NCBI RefSeq assembly: GCF_000740775.1
Contig: NZ_JFGS01000020.1
Location: 1-64,000 of the forward strand
From: Haematobacter missouriensis
Lineage (GTDB): Bacteria > Pseudomonadota > Alphaproteobacteria > Rhodobacterales > Rhodobacteraceae
Length of the DNA stretch: 64,000 bases
Direction of reading: 5' to 3'
Shown piece after piece: positions 27,231 to 36,713 of the stretch (positions are counted from its first letter, which is position 1; the number at the start of each line of letters is the position of its first letter). A model generated the notes under the pieces. That model made no database searches. It saw nothing but the letters and a program-made list of their open reading frames with translations, and had not been told where the DNA came from. The translations under genes were made by a program, and so were the position numbers.

Positions 27231-29264
27231 TCAGTTGGTATCAGGGGCTTCCGTGGCGGGGGAAGGTTCCTCGTCGCCGTCGATCGCATCCATCGGTTCA
27301 CCCTCCTCACTCGCATCGTCGTCCATGGCCCCTTCCGTTTCATCCGCAGGGGGGGCTGCGGCCTCTGCCGCGCGGGCAGCATCGGTCACCGCTTCGGGGC
27401 GGGCCGTCGGGGCGGGCACCGGCTCCGGCAGGGCGGGCTGATCGGCGGATCCTATGATGAGGGTGAAGGCGATGCGCCGGTTGGCCTCACGCCCCTCCTC
27501 CTTGCCGTTGTCGGCGATGGGGCGCGTCTCGCCATAGCCGCGCGCCGTGAGGTTGGAGATCGGCACCCGGCGCGCAAGCAGCGCCTCCAGCACCGCCTCC
27601 GCCCGCGCCTGGCTGAGCTGGAGGTTCATCTCGTCCCGTCCTTGGCTGTCGGTATGGCCACCGATCTCCATCTTCACGTCGATGCAGGGGATCATCGCCT
27701 CCGCCACCTTGTCGAGCGTCTGGCGGGCATCTGCGTTGATCGTGGCGGACCCGGGCGCGAAGGTGATCTTGTGGCTGTCGAGGATCGCGTTGATCGTGCG
27801 CACGCATTCCTGCGGGGTCGGCAGCGCGGCCTGCGGATCCAGCCGTTCGTCATAGCTCACATCGACCGTATAGGCCGCGCGCCCGAGACGGGAGGAGAGG
27901 GTGCGGGTGATGTTGCCCCGCGCGGACTTGTCGCCGGTGACGCCCCGGACGGCGATGCGGTCCTGCGTGACCAGCAATTCACCCCGGTTCAGCTCTCCCA
28001 GCGCTTCCAGCCCTGCCAGCACGCGGAGCGCCCAGCCTTGGGGTAACCGGTCGTCGAGCCGGGTTGCGACGTTGACCGCCCCTGCGCCGAAACGGGCGCG
28101 GGCATAGCTTTCCACGGCTGCGCGCTGGCGTTCGTCAAGGAACCGGCCGCGTAGCGTGACGCCGCCTTCGGCACCCAGCGTCGCTGTGAATTCGGGCGGA
28201 CCGCTCTCCGCAGTGGCGGCCTCCTGCACCGGGGCAACGGGACGGTTGGCATGGAGGGAGAAAAGGCTTGGGAGGGACGCGTCGAGATTGCTCACCACCT
28301 CCTCGAACGTCTGCGCATCGGTGCCTTCGGCGGCTTCCAGCGTGATATCCGCATCCGCGAGCGTCACCGTGCCGCCGCCAAGCGCCGTCAGGGCGGCGAT
28401 GCTCCGCGCCGCGGCTTGCCCCCAGTCCTGCGAGGGCGCGCCAAGGCCGACCTGACAGTCGATCGGGTCTTTCACTCCGGCTTCCCGCGCGGCGGCGATG
28501 ATCTGGCCGAGGGCCGCCTCATCGGGCGCGGCGCATGCATCGAAATGCGGATTTTGACCATCCAGTACGAAGCGCAGCGTGAACGGGGTGATGACCGGGC
28601 GAGGCGCGGAGATGTCGAGCGTGACCGGAACGCTCCTGGGCATCTGCGCCCGCAGTTCACGTTCCAGACGTTGTTTCTGCTCCGGGCTGTCCGCGACCGC
28701 GGTTACCGCCACCCTGCCCGCGGCGATGGAGATCTTAGAGCGGGGCAGGAGTTCCGCGGCCTTCACCCCGAAACCGACTGCCTCCGCCCAGCCCTGGGGC
28801 ACTGGCTGCTGCGTGGCCTCTACCATATCGGAGACACGCACGCCATTCGCCACACGGATGAGTGGGTCTAGGATCGCCTCCCGCCCGGTTGCTACCGGGA
28901 TCAGGCCGATCACGGAGATGCCGTCACGGTTGCGCAGGATTTCCACGGAGAGAGTCGGCGCGGGGATCACGGCGGCGGCTGCGACCTCCAGCGTATCGAC
29001 GATGCGGGACGGGTCCACCACGCCCCCCGCCACCGTCAGCGCCCGGAACCGCGCGGCCTCAGTCGGCGCCGTCCCTGCCAGAGTGACCGTCAGCCCGTCG
29101 GCAGAGGCGCGCGCCCATGTCACGTTCGCAGTGTCGAGGGCGCCATCCACCGCGCGGACGGCGCGATCTTCTACCACCTGGGCGGCGAGGCTCGCCCCGA
29201 TAAGGGAAAGGCCCGCCGCGGCTGCGAGGGCAAGAGTGCTGAGAAGCGCAGGGGAAAAACGCAT
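27231..29264 (-). CDS. OmpA-family outer-membrane/peptidoglycan-binding protein
   Basis: This 677-residue protein has a signal peptide (MRFSPALLSTLALAAAAGL, cleaved around ASLAAQ). A long region with BON-like repeats follows (for example LTVTLAGTAPTEAARFRALT near residue 55). The OmpA C-terminal domain that binds peptidoglycan spans about 495-610: ITFAPGSATINADARQTLDK, IGGHTDSQGRDEMNLQLSQA and RGYGETRPIADN, with the conserved Asp and Arg. An acidic, Pro- and Ala-rich tail of about 65 residues ends the protein. Its role is structural, anchoring the outer membrane to the wall. A small coiled-coil membrane protein gene follows. Confidence 0.88.
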   Translation of the reverse strand: MRFSPALLSTLALAAAAGLSLIGASLAAQVVEDRAVRAVDGALDTANVTWARASADGLTVTLAGTAPTEAARFRALTVAGGVVDPSRIVDTLEVAAAAVIPAPTLSVEILRNRDGISVIGLIPVATGREAILDPLIRVANGVRVSDMVEATQQPVPQGWAEAVGFGVKAAELLPRSKISIAAGRVAVTAVADSPEQKQRLERELRAQMPRSVPVTLDISAPRPVITPFTLRFVLDGQNPHFDACAAPDEAALGQIIAAAREAGVKDPIDCQVGLGAPSQDWGQAAARSIAALTALGGGTVTLADADITLEAAEGTDAQTFEEVVSNLDASLPSLFSLHANRPVAPVQEAATAESGPPEFTATLGAEGGVTLRGRFLDERQRAAVESYARARFGAGAVNVATRLDDRLPQGWALRVLAGLEALGELNRGELLVTQDRIAVRGVTGDKSARGNITRTLSSRLGRAAYTVDVSYDERLDPQAALPTPQECVRTINAILDSHKITFAPGSATINADARQTLDKVAEAMIPCIDVKMEIGGHTDSQGRDEMNLQLSQARAEAVLEALLARRVPISNLTARGYGETRPIADNGKEEGREANRRIAFTLIIGSADQPALPEPVPAPTARPEAVTDAARAAEAAAPPADETEGAMDDDASEEGEPMDAIDGDEEPSPATEAPDTN

Positions 29265-29322
29265 GAAGGCCCCGTGTCGTTTCGGTCGGCGCCTGCTTAA
29301 GTCCCCTGTCTCCCGGCTTCAA

Positions 29323-30288
29323 TCAAACGAAAAGTGAAATGGCAAGAAACAGCGCAGGGATCAGCCCCGCATCGCGGTTGGAGCGGAAAAGCCTGAGGCA
29401 GAGATCCGGGTCGTCTATGCGGAGTTTCGTCAGTTGCCACCACAGGTGAAAGCCGAAGCACCACACGCCCGCCAACCCGAAGATCAGCTTCAAAGGACTC
29501 CCTGTCGGCCCCAGAGCGGAGAGGAAGGCGAAGCTCATCAGCACGACGGAGATGCCGAGGAAGATCGTCAGCCAGCGGTGCGTATCCTCTCCGAACAGCC
29601 GGGCGGTGGACTTCACGCCGATCAGTGCGTCGTCCTCCTTGTCCTGATGAGCATAGATGGTGTCGTAGAACAGCGTCCAGGAGATCCCGGCGATATAGAG
29701 GAACACCGGTGCCCACGCCAGGTTGCCCATATGCGCCGCCCAGCCGAGCAGGGCCCCCCAGTTGAAGGCGAGGCCAAGGAACACCTGTGGCCACCAGGTG
29801 AACCGTTTGGCGAAGGGATAGATCGCAACCAGCGCCAGCGACAGCACCCCGAGCGCGATGGCCAGCCCGTTGAAGGTGAACAGGATCAGGGCGGAGATGC
29901 CCGCCTGCACCCCCATCCAGATCGCCGCCTGCCGCACCGTGACCTGACCCGAGGGAATGGGACGGGACCGGGTCCGTGCAACGGAGCCGTCGAAATCCCG
30001 GTCGGTGATGTCGTTCCAGGTGCAGCCGGCGCCGCGCATCAGGATCGCACCGACACCGCTGGCAAGGATGAGCCAGAGGTCGTAGAACGTGAACCGCGTG
30101 GCCGAGGCCGCGAGCAGGATGGACCATAGCATCGGCATGTAGAGCAGCCATGTTCCGATTGGGCGGTCCGCGCGCGACAGGCGGAGGTAAGGGCGGAACA
30201 CGCGGGGCGCGCGGGTATCGACCCAGCTTCCACTGACCGCATCGGCGACGCGTCCGTCAGCCTCTGGCATTCCGAAGGGGTGGGTCAT
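29323..30288 (-). CDS. ubiA: 4-hydroxybenzoate polyprenyltransferase
   Basis: This 321-residue multi-helix membrane enzyme attaches the polyprenyl tail in ubiquinone synthesis. The first Asp-rich motif is NDITDRDFDGSVARTRSRPI near residue 90, and the second is YAHQDKEDDALIGVKSTARL near 210, both binding Mg-diphosphate. An N-terminal extension of about 30 residues precedes the domain, so a later start is possible. It is divergent from rsmE, with only 12 bases between the starts, so their promoters must overlap. Confidence 0.95.
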   Translation of the reverse strand: MTHPFGMPEADGRVADAVSGSWVDTRAPRVFRPYLRLSRADRPIGTWLLYMPMLWSILLAASATRFTFYDLWLILASGVGAILMRGAGCTWNDITDRDFDGSVARTRSRPIPSGQVTVRQAAIWMGVQAGISALILFTFNGLAIALGVLSLALVAIYPFAKRFTWWPQVFLGLAFNWGALLGWAAHMGNLAWAPVFLYIAGISWTLFYDTIYAHQDKEDDALIGVKSTARLFGEDTHRWLTIFLGISVVLMSFAFLSALGPTGSPLKLIFGLAGVWCFGFHLWWQLTKLRIDDPDLCLRLFRSNRDAGLIPALFLAISLFV

Positions 30289-30300
30289 AATCTCGCCCTC

Positions 30301-31020
30301 ATGTCACGCATCAGACTTCATGTAGACCACCCGCTCGCCCAAGGGCAATCGCTCCCGCTGACGGAGGCGCAGGCGCATTACCTGTTCGGCGTCATGCGGC
30401 TTGGCCCCGGCGATGACATTCTCGTGTTCAACGGGCGGGAGGGGGAGTTCGTCGCCCGTGTCGCTCGTGCGGCCAAGCGGGGGGGAGAGCTCGAGCTGGA
30501 GGAGAAGACGCGGCCGCTTCAGATCCCGCCCGATGTCTGGCTGCTTTTCGCCCCGATCAAGAAGGCTCGTACCGATTTCATCGTGGAGAAGGCGACGGAA
30601 CTTGGCGCGGCCCGTATCTGCCCGGTGCAGACCGATTTCACCAACGCGGAACGCATCCGGCAGGACCGGTTGCAGGCCCATGCGGTAGAGGCGGCGGAGC
30701 AATGCGGGGGAACCTTCGTGCCGGAGGTGGAGGAGTTGCGCCCGCTTTCCCGCTGGCTCTCCAGCTGGGACGCAGGGCGGCGGATTCTGTGGGCGGACGA
30801 AAGCCTCGTCGGCGCGGCCGCGGCGCTTTCGGGTGCGGAGCCTGGGCCATGGGCCATCCTCATCGGGCCGGAGGGCGGCTTTTCTCCTGCCGAAAGGGAC
30901 AGGCTCCGGGCACTGCCCTTCGTCTTGCCGGTCTCGCTCGGCCCGCGCATTCTGCGGGCGGATACGGCTGCCGTCGCGGCGTTGACATTGTGGCAGGCCG
31001 CGCTGGGAGACTGGGGGTGA
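30301..31020 (+). CDS. rsmE: 16S rRNA m3U1498 methyltransferase
   Basis: This 239-residue SPOUT enzyme methylates N3 of U1498 in 16S rRNA. The N-terminal PUA-like part (HYLFGVMRLGPGDDILVFNG) is followed by the knot: EKATELGAARICPVQTDFTN, WAILIGPEGGFSPAERDRL and LGPRILRADTAAVAALTLWQ, which contain the GPEGG and LGxRILRxET-type SAM-binding loops. I chose ATG 30301. Its 3' end is the first unit of a degenerate tandem duplication that fills the spacer downstream. Confidence 0.95.
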   Translation: MSRIRLHVDHPLAQGQSLPLTEAQAHYLFGVMRLGPGDDILVFNGREGEFVARVARAAKRGGELELEEKTRPLQIPPDVWLLFAPIKKARTDFIVEKATELGAARICPVQTDFTNAERIRQDRLQAHAVEAAEQCGGTFVPEVEELRPLSRWLSSWDAGRRILWADESLVGAAAALSGAEPGPWAILIGPEGGFSPAERDRLRALPFVLPVSLGPRILRADTAAVAALTLWQAALGDWG

Positions 31021-31370
31021 GTGCTGCGGGAATGCCCTATCCGCCCGCAGAATGCGCAGCGGGCGCTTCCGGGATGTCGCCGTCTGCGGGTGGGAAGGTG
31101 GTGAGAGAGACCGGGGATGAGCGCTGCGAGGATTACATATCTACATGCGGTGGCGGAAGGCCGCGAGTTCCGGCCTCCCGGCGTGTCGGCTTCCGCTGTC
31201 TGCGGGTGGGAGGGTGGTGAGAGAGACCGGGGATGAGCGCTGCGAGGATGCCGTTTCTTGTGCTGTGGCAGAAGGCCGCGCGGGCCGACTTTCCGGGATG
31301 TCGGTTTCCGCTGCTCGATGGGTGGGAGGCCGCTCTGTGAGCGGGGAACGAGCGGGCAGGGCCGCACCGC
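31007..31370. repeat. Degenerate tandem repeat (about 100-116 bp) built from the rsmE 3' end
   Basis: The last bases of rsmE (GAGACTGGGGGTGAGTGCTG) recur as GAGACCGGGGATGAGCGCTG at 31107 and 31223, and a weaker version is at about 31340. Flanking blocks (TGCGGGTGGGAAGGTGGTGA, GGAAGGCCGCG, CCGGGATGTCG) recur in the same order. This gives about three to four units spaced 100, 116 and about 114 bases. They carry no open gene of their own. Confidence 0.8.
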
Positions 31371-31392
31371 GGGGTGTTGAGGTTGGAGGGAG

Positions 31393-32370
31393 ATGATGTC
31401 TGAGATCATTAGGAAAGCCGGTGCCGAAGGCGCTCCGGCCATTGTCCGGCGGGTGATGGCACAGGAAGTGCCCGTGCTCTCCGCCTTTCTCGCCCGCCAC
31501 GCGGAAACCTCCATGTTCCTGCGCGAATCACTGCTTTCCGGTATCGATGGCGGCCCTGAGCCGAAGAATGCCCGCTTCTGGTGGGTGGGTGAGGGCGCCG
31601 TCGCGCTCAGCACCGCCGGGTTCCTGTCGGTCCAGCTTCCTTCGGCCACGCCCGCCGATCTGGTCGCCCTTCGCGCCGCTCTGGCAGGGGAACGTGTTTT
31701 CGGTATCGCCGGAGAAGCGGGCCAGGTAGCCGCTCTGCTGCCTGCGCTGGAGTTGGGAGCACCAAGGTTCAACGGTGCGGAGCCGCTGTGCCGGCTGCAG
31801 TTGAGCGACCTCCGCGTGCCGGAAGGGGACGCCGTACTGCGCCGCCCGCTGACTGGCGATTTGGACTGGCTGGGCCGTTGGCGGCAGTCTTACGAGGCGG
31901 AACTTCACGGTGCGGCGGAACTTGAGGCCGTGACGCGGCATATCGCGGCGCTGATGGCGCAGGACCGGCTTCGCATCCTGATGCAGGGGGGCGTACCGGT
32001 GGCGATCACCGCTTTCAACGCGCGCCTGCCTGCGCCCGCACAGATGGTTCAGGTAGGCGGAGTCTATACACCCACCGCTTATCGCGGACGCGGCTACGCC
32101 CGCCTTGCCGTCGCGCTTCATCTGGCGGAAGCCCGTGGGCAGGGGGCGGAAACGGCCATCCTTTTCGCCTCTGGCCCACCGGCGCTCCGCGCCTATCAGG
32201 CCATCGGTTTCCGGCAGGTCGGTGCTTATCGGCTGACGCTGTTCCCCGAGGCGCGGGCCGTGCCGGTGTTGCCCCGAACGTTGGCCGATACCGCCGCTCA
32301 GTCCGGCCGGAGCACCGATCCGGGCGCTTCCGTCGCTCCCTGTCCCTCGCTCCGGAAGGAAACGCCGTGA
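31393..32370 (+). CDS. GNAT-family N-acetyltransferase
   Basis: In this 325-residue protein the acetyl-CoA motif lies in the C-terminal half: VGGVYTPTAYRGRGYARLAV (the RxRGxG/A pyrophosphate loop) followed by SGPPALRAYQAIGFRQVGAY. The N-terminal half resembles a degenerate second acetyltransferase domain, as in many two-domain GNATs. Substrate unknown. A GGAGG ribosome site precedes the start. The stop overlaps a GTG start of the next gene in GTGA, so the two are translationally coupled. Confidence 0.85.
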   Translation: MMSEIIRKAGAEGAPAIVRRVMAQEVPVLSAFLARHAETSMFLRESLLSGIDGGPEPKNARFWWVGEGAVALSTAGFLSVQLPSATPADLVALRAALAGERVFGIAGEAGQVAALLPALELGAPRFNGAEPLCRLQLSDLRVPEGDAVLRRPLTGDLDWLGRWRQSYEAELHGAAELEAVTRHIAALMAQDRLRILMQGGVPVAITAFNARLPAPAQMVQVGGVYTPTAYRGRGYARLAVALHLAEARGQGAETAILFASGPPALRAYQAIGFRQVGAYRLTLFPEARAVPVLPRTLADTAAQSGRSTDPGASVAPCPSLRKETP

Positions 32371-32897
32371 GCGCACCGCTTCTGCGCCCCGAAGCGGTAG
32401 CCGTGCTTCGCCGCTGGCAGGAGGTGCTCACCGGTCTTGCCATCGCGGCCGTGGGCCTTTGGGTGGGGCTGTTCGGCGGCTGGTTCTTTGGCGCGGTCGG
32501 TGTGCTTGCCGGCATGGCGGGACTGGGGCTGGCCGTGATCGGGGTCAGGCGGCTGCGCTTCCGGTCTGCCACCACCGGCATCGGTGCGGTGGACGTGCTG
32601 GAGGGGCAGATCGCCTACCTCTCGCCCGTGCCGGAGCGGGGCGGCTTCGCGTCGATCCCCGAAATCACTTCCCTCTCCCTCGTTCTTTCGGATGAGGGCC
32701 GGGCATGGCGGATCGGGCAGGCGGGCGCTGCGCCGCTGGTCGTTCCGGTGGATGCGAGAGGGGCGGAGCGCCTTTATGACGTGTTCGCGACGCTGCCTGG
32801 GCTGCATCTCGGTGCCGTGCTGGCGGCGCTGGAGCGGAGTGAGGGCGATGTGCTCATCTGGCGTCGTCCTGTTCGTCAGGTCACGTCGAAGCCTTGA
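32367..32897 (+). CDS. Hypothetical membrane protein
   Basis: This 176-residue protein has two adjacent hydrophobic helices near residues 20-60 (LAIAAVGLWVGLFGGWFFGA; LAGMAGLGLAVIGV) and a soluble C-terminal part with TTGIGAVDVLEGQIAYLSPV and GGFASIPEITSLSLVLSDEG. I do not recognise a defined domain. It starts at a GTG overlapping the acetyltransferase stop and lies 68 bases before gshA, so it is probably in one transcript. The function is unknown. Confidence 0.75.
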   Translation: MSAPLLRPEAVAVLRRWQEVLTGLAIAAVGLWVGLFGGWFFGAVGVLAGMAGLGLAVIGVRRLRFRSATTGIGAVDVLEGQIAYLSPVPERGGFASIPEITSLSLVLSDEGRAWRIGQAGAAPLVVPVDARGAERLYDVFATLPGLHLGAVLAALERSEGDVLIWRRPVRQVTSKP

Positions 32898-32965
32898 CTT
32901 GGGCCGCGCCGATTGCGACGAGTTGCGACCGTTAAGAACTTCCCCAGAACTGCCTGGAGAGCGAC

Positions 32966-34327
32966 ATGTCCATTCCCCAGTCCGGCGGCGGGCCGATCGA
33001 GAACCGGGCCGCGCTGGCCGACTACCTTGCCTCCGGGTGCAAGCCGCCGTCAGAGTGGCGCATCGGCACGGAGCATGAGAAGTTCGGCTTCCTGACCGAC
33101 AGCCACGCACCGCTTCCCTATGACGGCGAGCGTTCGATCCACGCACTGCTGAAAGGCCTGCAACGCTTCGGCTGGGCGCCGGTGGAGGAGCAGGGCAAGC
33201 TCATCGGCCTGTCCCGTGACGGGGCGAGCGTGAGCCTCGAACCCGGCGGACAGTTCGAGCTTTCCGGCGCCCCCCTCGCCACGGTGCATGAGACGGCCGC
33301 GGAAACCGCACGTCATCTCGCAGAGGTGGCGGAGGTCACGGCCGACATGGGCGTGGCGTTCATGGGGCTCGGCGCCGCGCCGGAATGGACGCAGGACGAG
33401 ATGCCGGTGATGCCGAAGGGCCGCTATCGGCTGATGACCGAATACATGGGCCGCGTGGGCACCCACGGCACGCAGATGATGTATCGCACCTCCACCGTGC
33501 AGGTGAACCTCGACTTCGGGTCGGAAGCCGACATGGTGAAGAAGTTCCGCGTGAGCCTCGCGCTGCAACCGGTGGCGACGGCGCTGTTCGCCAATTCGCC
33601 GTTCTTCGAAGGCAGGCCCAACGGCCATATGAGCTGGCGCAGCCGGATCTGGCGCGATCTGGATGCCGCCCGCACGGGAATGCTGCCCTTTGTCTTCGAC
33701 GAGGGCTTTGGGTTCGAGCGGTATGCCGATTGGGTGCTCGATGTGCCGATGTATTTCGTCTATCGCGATGGAAATTACGTCGATGCGCGGGGGCAATCCT
33801 TCCGCGATTTCCTCGACGGTCGTCTGCCCGCCCTGCCGGGAGAAACGCCAACCCTGTCCGACTGGGCCGACCATCTGACCACGGTCTTCCCCGAGGTCCG
33901 CATCAAGAAGTTCATGGAGATGCGCGGCGCGGACGCGGGCGACAGGGCGCAGCTTGCGGCGCTGCCCGCCTTCTGGGTCGGTCTGCTCTATGATCAGGAC
34001 GCGCTGGATGCGGCATGGGAGCTGGTGAAGGGCTGGGATGCGGCTACGCGGGAGGAGCTGCGCATCGCCGCCTCCGTCTCGGCGCTCCGGGGCGAGGCGA
34101 ATGGCGTCAGGCTCCACGACGTGGCGCGGGAGGCGCTGGCGCTCGCGGAAGGCGGGCTGAAAGCGCGCAACCGGCTGGACGCCGAAGGGCGTGACGAGAC
34201 CGTGTTCCTTGCGACCCTGCGGGACAGGGTGGCGAGCGGCAAGGTGCCTGCCGATCGGCTGCTCGACCTCTACGACGGCGAATGGGGGCGCGATCTCTCG
34301 CGGATCTACGCTTCCCAGCAGTATTGA
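32966..34327 (+). CDS. gshA: Glutamate-cysteine ligase (GCS2/plant-like type)
   Basis: This 453-residue cytoplasmic enzyme makes gamma-glutamylcysteine, the first step to glutathione. EHEKFGFLTD, GGQFELSGAPLATVHETAAE, MGVAFMGLGAAPEWTQDEMP and KGRYRLMTEYMGRVGTHGTQ with STVQVNLDF are hallmarks of the alphaproteobacterial and plant enzyme. It follows rsmE, an acetyltransferase and a small membrane protein. The stop is followed by a hairpin shared with the convergent plsY. Confidence 0.95.
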   Translation: MSIPQSGGGPIENRAALADYLASGCKPPSEWRIGTEHEKFGFLTDSHAPLPYDGERSIHALLKGLQRFGWAPVEEQGKLIGLSRDGASVSLEPGGQFELSGAPLATVHETAAETARHLAEVAEVTADMGVAFMGLGAAPEWTQDEMPVMPKGRYRLMTEYMGRVGTHGTQMMYRTSTVQVNLDFGSEADMVKKFRVSLALQPVATALFANSPFFEGRPNGHMSWRSRIWRDLDAARTGMLPFVFDEGFGFERYADWVLDVPMYFVYRDGNYVDARGQSFRDFLDGRLPALPGETPTLSDWADHLTTVFPEVRIKKFMEMRGADAGDRAQLAALPAFWVGLLYDQDALDAAWELVKGWDAATREELRIAASVSALRGEANGVRLHDVAREALALAEGGLKARNRLDAEGRDETVFLATLRDRVASGKVPADRLLDLYDGEWGRDLSRIYASQQY

Positions 34328-34354
34328 GAAGGGGCGGGGAGGGAAGCCCCTCTC
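34326..34354. terminator. Bidirectional hairpin between gshA and plsY
   Basis: GAGAAGGGGC pairs with GCCCCTCTC around a loop, with one bulged A. It lies between two converging stop codons. No long T run follows, so it may be a weak or Rho-aided terminator. Confidence 0.5.
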
Positions 34355-34367
34355 GCCGTCTTTCGCG

Positions 34368-34979
34368 CTATTTCTTCGCGCCGATCCGCGATTCCGTTCC
34401 CGCGATCAGACGGGTGATGTTTTCGTGGTGGCGCAGGAAGATCAGCACCACGAGCAGCAGGATCAGTCCCACCATCTGCTGATAGCCCAGCACCCATGCC
34501 CAGACGGGCGACAGCGCCGCCGCCACCAGCGCGGAGAGCGAGGAATACCGCGTGGCATAGGCCACCACGAGCCATGCCACGCAGGCCGCGACCCCCACCG
34601 GCCAAGCCAGCGCCAGCACCACGCCAAGGAAGGTCGCCACCCCCTTGCCGCCGCGAAAGCCGATCCAGACCGGAAAGAGATGGCCCAGGAACGCGGCCAG
34701 ACCGGCCACCTGCGCCGCGTCCTCGCCCAGCAGGATGCGGGCGAGGAGCACGGGCACCGCCCCCTTCACCGCGTCGAGCAGCAGGGTCAGCGCCGCCGCC
34801 TTCTTGTTGCCCGTCCTGAGCACGTTGGTCGCGCCGATATTGCCCGAACCGATCTTGCGCAGGTTGCCAAGCCCCATCGCCCGGGCCAGCAGCAGCCCGA
34901 AGGGGATCGACCCCACCAGATAGGCGAGAACCGCCGTGACGATCAGCGCGAGCGGGGAGGAGGTCAGCGCAGGGATCAC
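34368..34979 (-). CDS. plsY: Acyl-phosphate glycerol-3-phosphate acyltransferase
   Basis: This 203-residue multi-helix membrane protein transfers acyl groups from acyl phosphate to glycerol 3-phosphate. Three PlsY motifs are present: [31 protein letters not shown] and FRGGKGVAT. It starts 3 bases inside the pyrC stop region (overlap ATGA), so it ends the pyrB-membrane protein-pyrC-plsY run on the minus strand. Confidence 0.95.
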   Translation of the reverse strand: MIPALTSSPLALIVTAVLAYLVGSIPFGLLLARAMGLGNLRKIGSGNIGATNVLRTGNKKAAALTLLLDAVKGAVPVLLARILLGEDAAQVAGLAAFLGHLFPVWIGFRGGKGVATFLGVVLALAWPVGVAACVAWLVVAYATRYSSLSALVAAALSPVWAWVLGYQQMVGLILLLVVLIFLRHHENITRLIAGTESRIGAKK

Positions 34980-36325
34980 GCCTGCCCCCCCAGTTTCGCG
35001 CCGTGAACCTGCCGACCAGAGACGAAGGTGGCCGCGACCTTGCCCTGCATCCGCTCTCCGTCGAACGGCGTGTTCTTGGATTTCGACAGCAGGGTGAAAC
35101 GATCCAGCACGAAGGGGGCGTCGGGGTCGAACAGCACGAGATCGGCGGGCGCGCCTTCCGCCAGCCGCCCCGCTTCCAGCCCGAGCCTGCGCGCCGGGTT
35201 CAGCGCCATGGCGCGGAACAGCACCGGCAGGCTCACCAGCCCCGCGTGATGGAGCCGCAGGGCGGCGGGCAGCAGCGTCTGAAGCCCGACGGCACCGGGG
35301 GCGGCCTCCTCAAAGGGGAGGCGTTTGGATTCCTCGTCCTGCGGCGTGTGGAAGGAGGAGATCGTGTCGATCAGCCCGGAGGCGACGGCCTCCACCACCG
35401 CGCGGCGGTCCTCCTCCGAGCGGAGGGGCGGCGTCACCTTGAAGAAGGTGCGGTAGTCGCCGACATCGAGGTCGTTCAGCGTGAGGTGGTGGATCGACAC
35501 ACCGGCGGTGACATCCAGCCGCGCCTTCGCCCGTTCCAGAACCGGCAGGGCCCGGGCGGTGGTGATCTGATCCGCGTGGTAGCGCACACCGGTCATCTCG
35601 ACGAGCGTCATGTCGCGCTCCAGTCCCATCCGCTCCGCGATGGGCGAGACGCTGGGAAGCCCGCGGAGCGAGGCGAACTTGCCCGATGTCGCTGCCGCCC
35701 CCTCCGACAGGCCGGGATCCTGCGGATGGCCGATCACCAGCGCGCCCAGCGATTTCGCATAGATCAGGCAGCGGGACAGCACTTTGGTGTTGGTCACGAC
35801 ATGGTCGCAATCCGAAAAGGCTACGGCGCCCGCATCGATCAGGAAGCCGATCTCCACCATCTCGCGCCCCTCCCGCGCGCGGGTCAGCGCGGCGATGTGG
35901 CGGATATGGACGGGTGAAACCTCCGCCGCGCGGCGGGTGACGAATTCCAGCATCTCCGGGCTGTCGATCGCGGGGTTGGTGTCGGGCCGGACGACCATCG
36001 TCGTCACCCCGCCCGCGGCGGCGGCCAGACCGGCGGAGCGGAAGCTCTCCTTGTGGCGCTCGCCCGGCTCACCGACCTTCACGCCCATATCGACGATGCC
36101 GGGGGCAAGGTGCAGGCCGCGCGCGTCCACGGCCTCGCCGGTGCGGTCCTGCCCGTCCACCGCGGCGATGCGGCCCTCCGCGATGCGGATCGTGCCGGGC
36201 CGCACCTCGCCCGCCTCGGGATCGACCAGCCGGACATTGGTGAGCAACAGGCCCGCGCCACTGTTGGCGGGCGGTGCGGCAAGGGCTGCGCCGCCCCCTG
36301 TCAGAGCTTCGTTCGCCTCGGTCAT
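34976..36325 (-). CDS. pyrC: Dihydroorotase-like protein, probably non-catalytic (PyrX type)
   Basis: This 449-residue amidohydrolase-fold protein is of the class I dihydroorotase family ([21 protein letters not shown]). The catalytic elements are altered: the expected DxHxH is [10 protein letters not shown] near residue 79-88, and the region where DHAPH is expected reads [13 protein letters not shown]. Zinc-binding His and the catalytic Asp therefore look missing. This is the pattern of PyrX, an inactive dihydroorotase that holds together the aspartate carbamoyltransferase dodecamer with PyrB, in keeping with pyrB upstream. I chose the ATG at 36325 because it has a GGAGG ribosome site; an earlier in-frame ATG exists at 36370. 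An active pyrC is expected elsewhere in the genome. Confidence 0.85.
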   Translation of the reverse strand: MTEANEALTGGGAALAAPPANSGAGLLLTNVRLVDPEAGEVRPGTIRIAEGRIAAVDGQDRTGEAVDARGLHLAPGIVDMGVKVGEPGERHKESFRSAGLAAAAGGVTTMVVRPDTNPAIDSPEMLEFVTRRAAEVSPVHIRHIAALTRAREGREMVEIGFLIDAGAVAFSDCDHVVTNTKVLSRCLIYAKSLGALVIGHPQDPGLSEGAAATSGKFASLRGLPSVSPIAERMGLERDMTLVEMTGVRYHADQITTARALPVLERAKARLDVTAGVSIHHLTLNDLDVGDYRTFFKVTPPLRSEEDRRAVVEAVASGLIDTISSFHTPQDEESKRLPFEEAAPGAVGLQTLLPAALRLHHAGLVSLPVLFRAMALNPARRLGLEAGRLAEGAPADLVLFDPDAPFVLDRFTLLSKSKNTPFDGERMQGKVAATFVSGRQVHGAKLGGQA

Positions 36326-36713
36326 GGCAGCCTCCGCCTCCGTTTCCGTCGCGGCATCATGCCGCGTCATTTCATTGCGGCTGGGGGCCGCTGTATCTTG
36401 GCGCGGACCCGCAGCCGGTTCAGCACGGTTTCACGCTTCGCCTTTGTACACGCGATCTGCGATCTTCGCCGTGGCAGCGTTGCTGCATCCGCGCCGCGTG
36501 GATTTCCATACCGTCCCGGATCGCGCGGGTCCATGGTCCGGTGGGCTGCGGCGGCTCCGGCCTCCGGGAGAATGCCCGCAGCCACCGTGCCCTCGACATC
36601 TCTGCGGAGGCCCGTAAGCCCTTGCACTTCTGCTCGGGGGAGGGTGAGCTTCGCGACACCGTGGTGGGCCGCCGTCCATCCCCGTATCCGGTTCCCGCGA
36701 TAAGTGCCGGTCC
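36326..36713. other. Spacer between the PH-domain-like gene and pyrC
   Basis: No convincing gene is seen in this 388-base stretch. The only frame running through it starts at TTG at 36717, is Arg- and Pro-rich and has no recognisable family, so I treat it as accidental. A promoter for pyrC-plsY may lie here. Confidence 0.5.
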
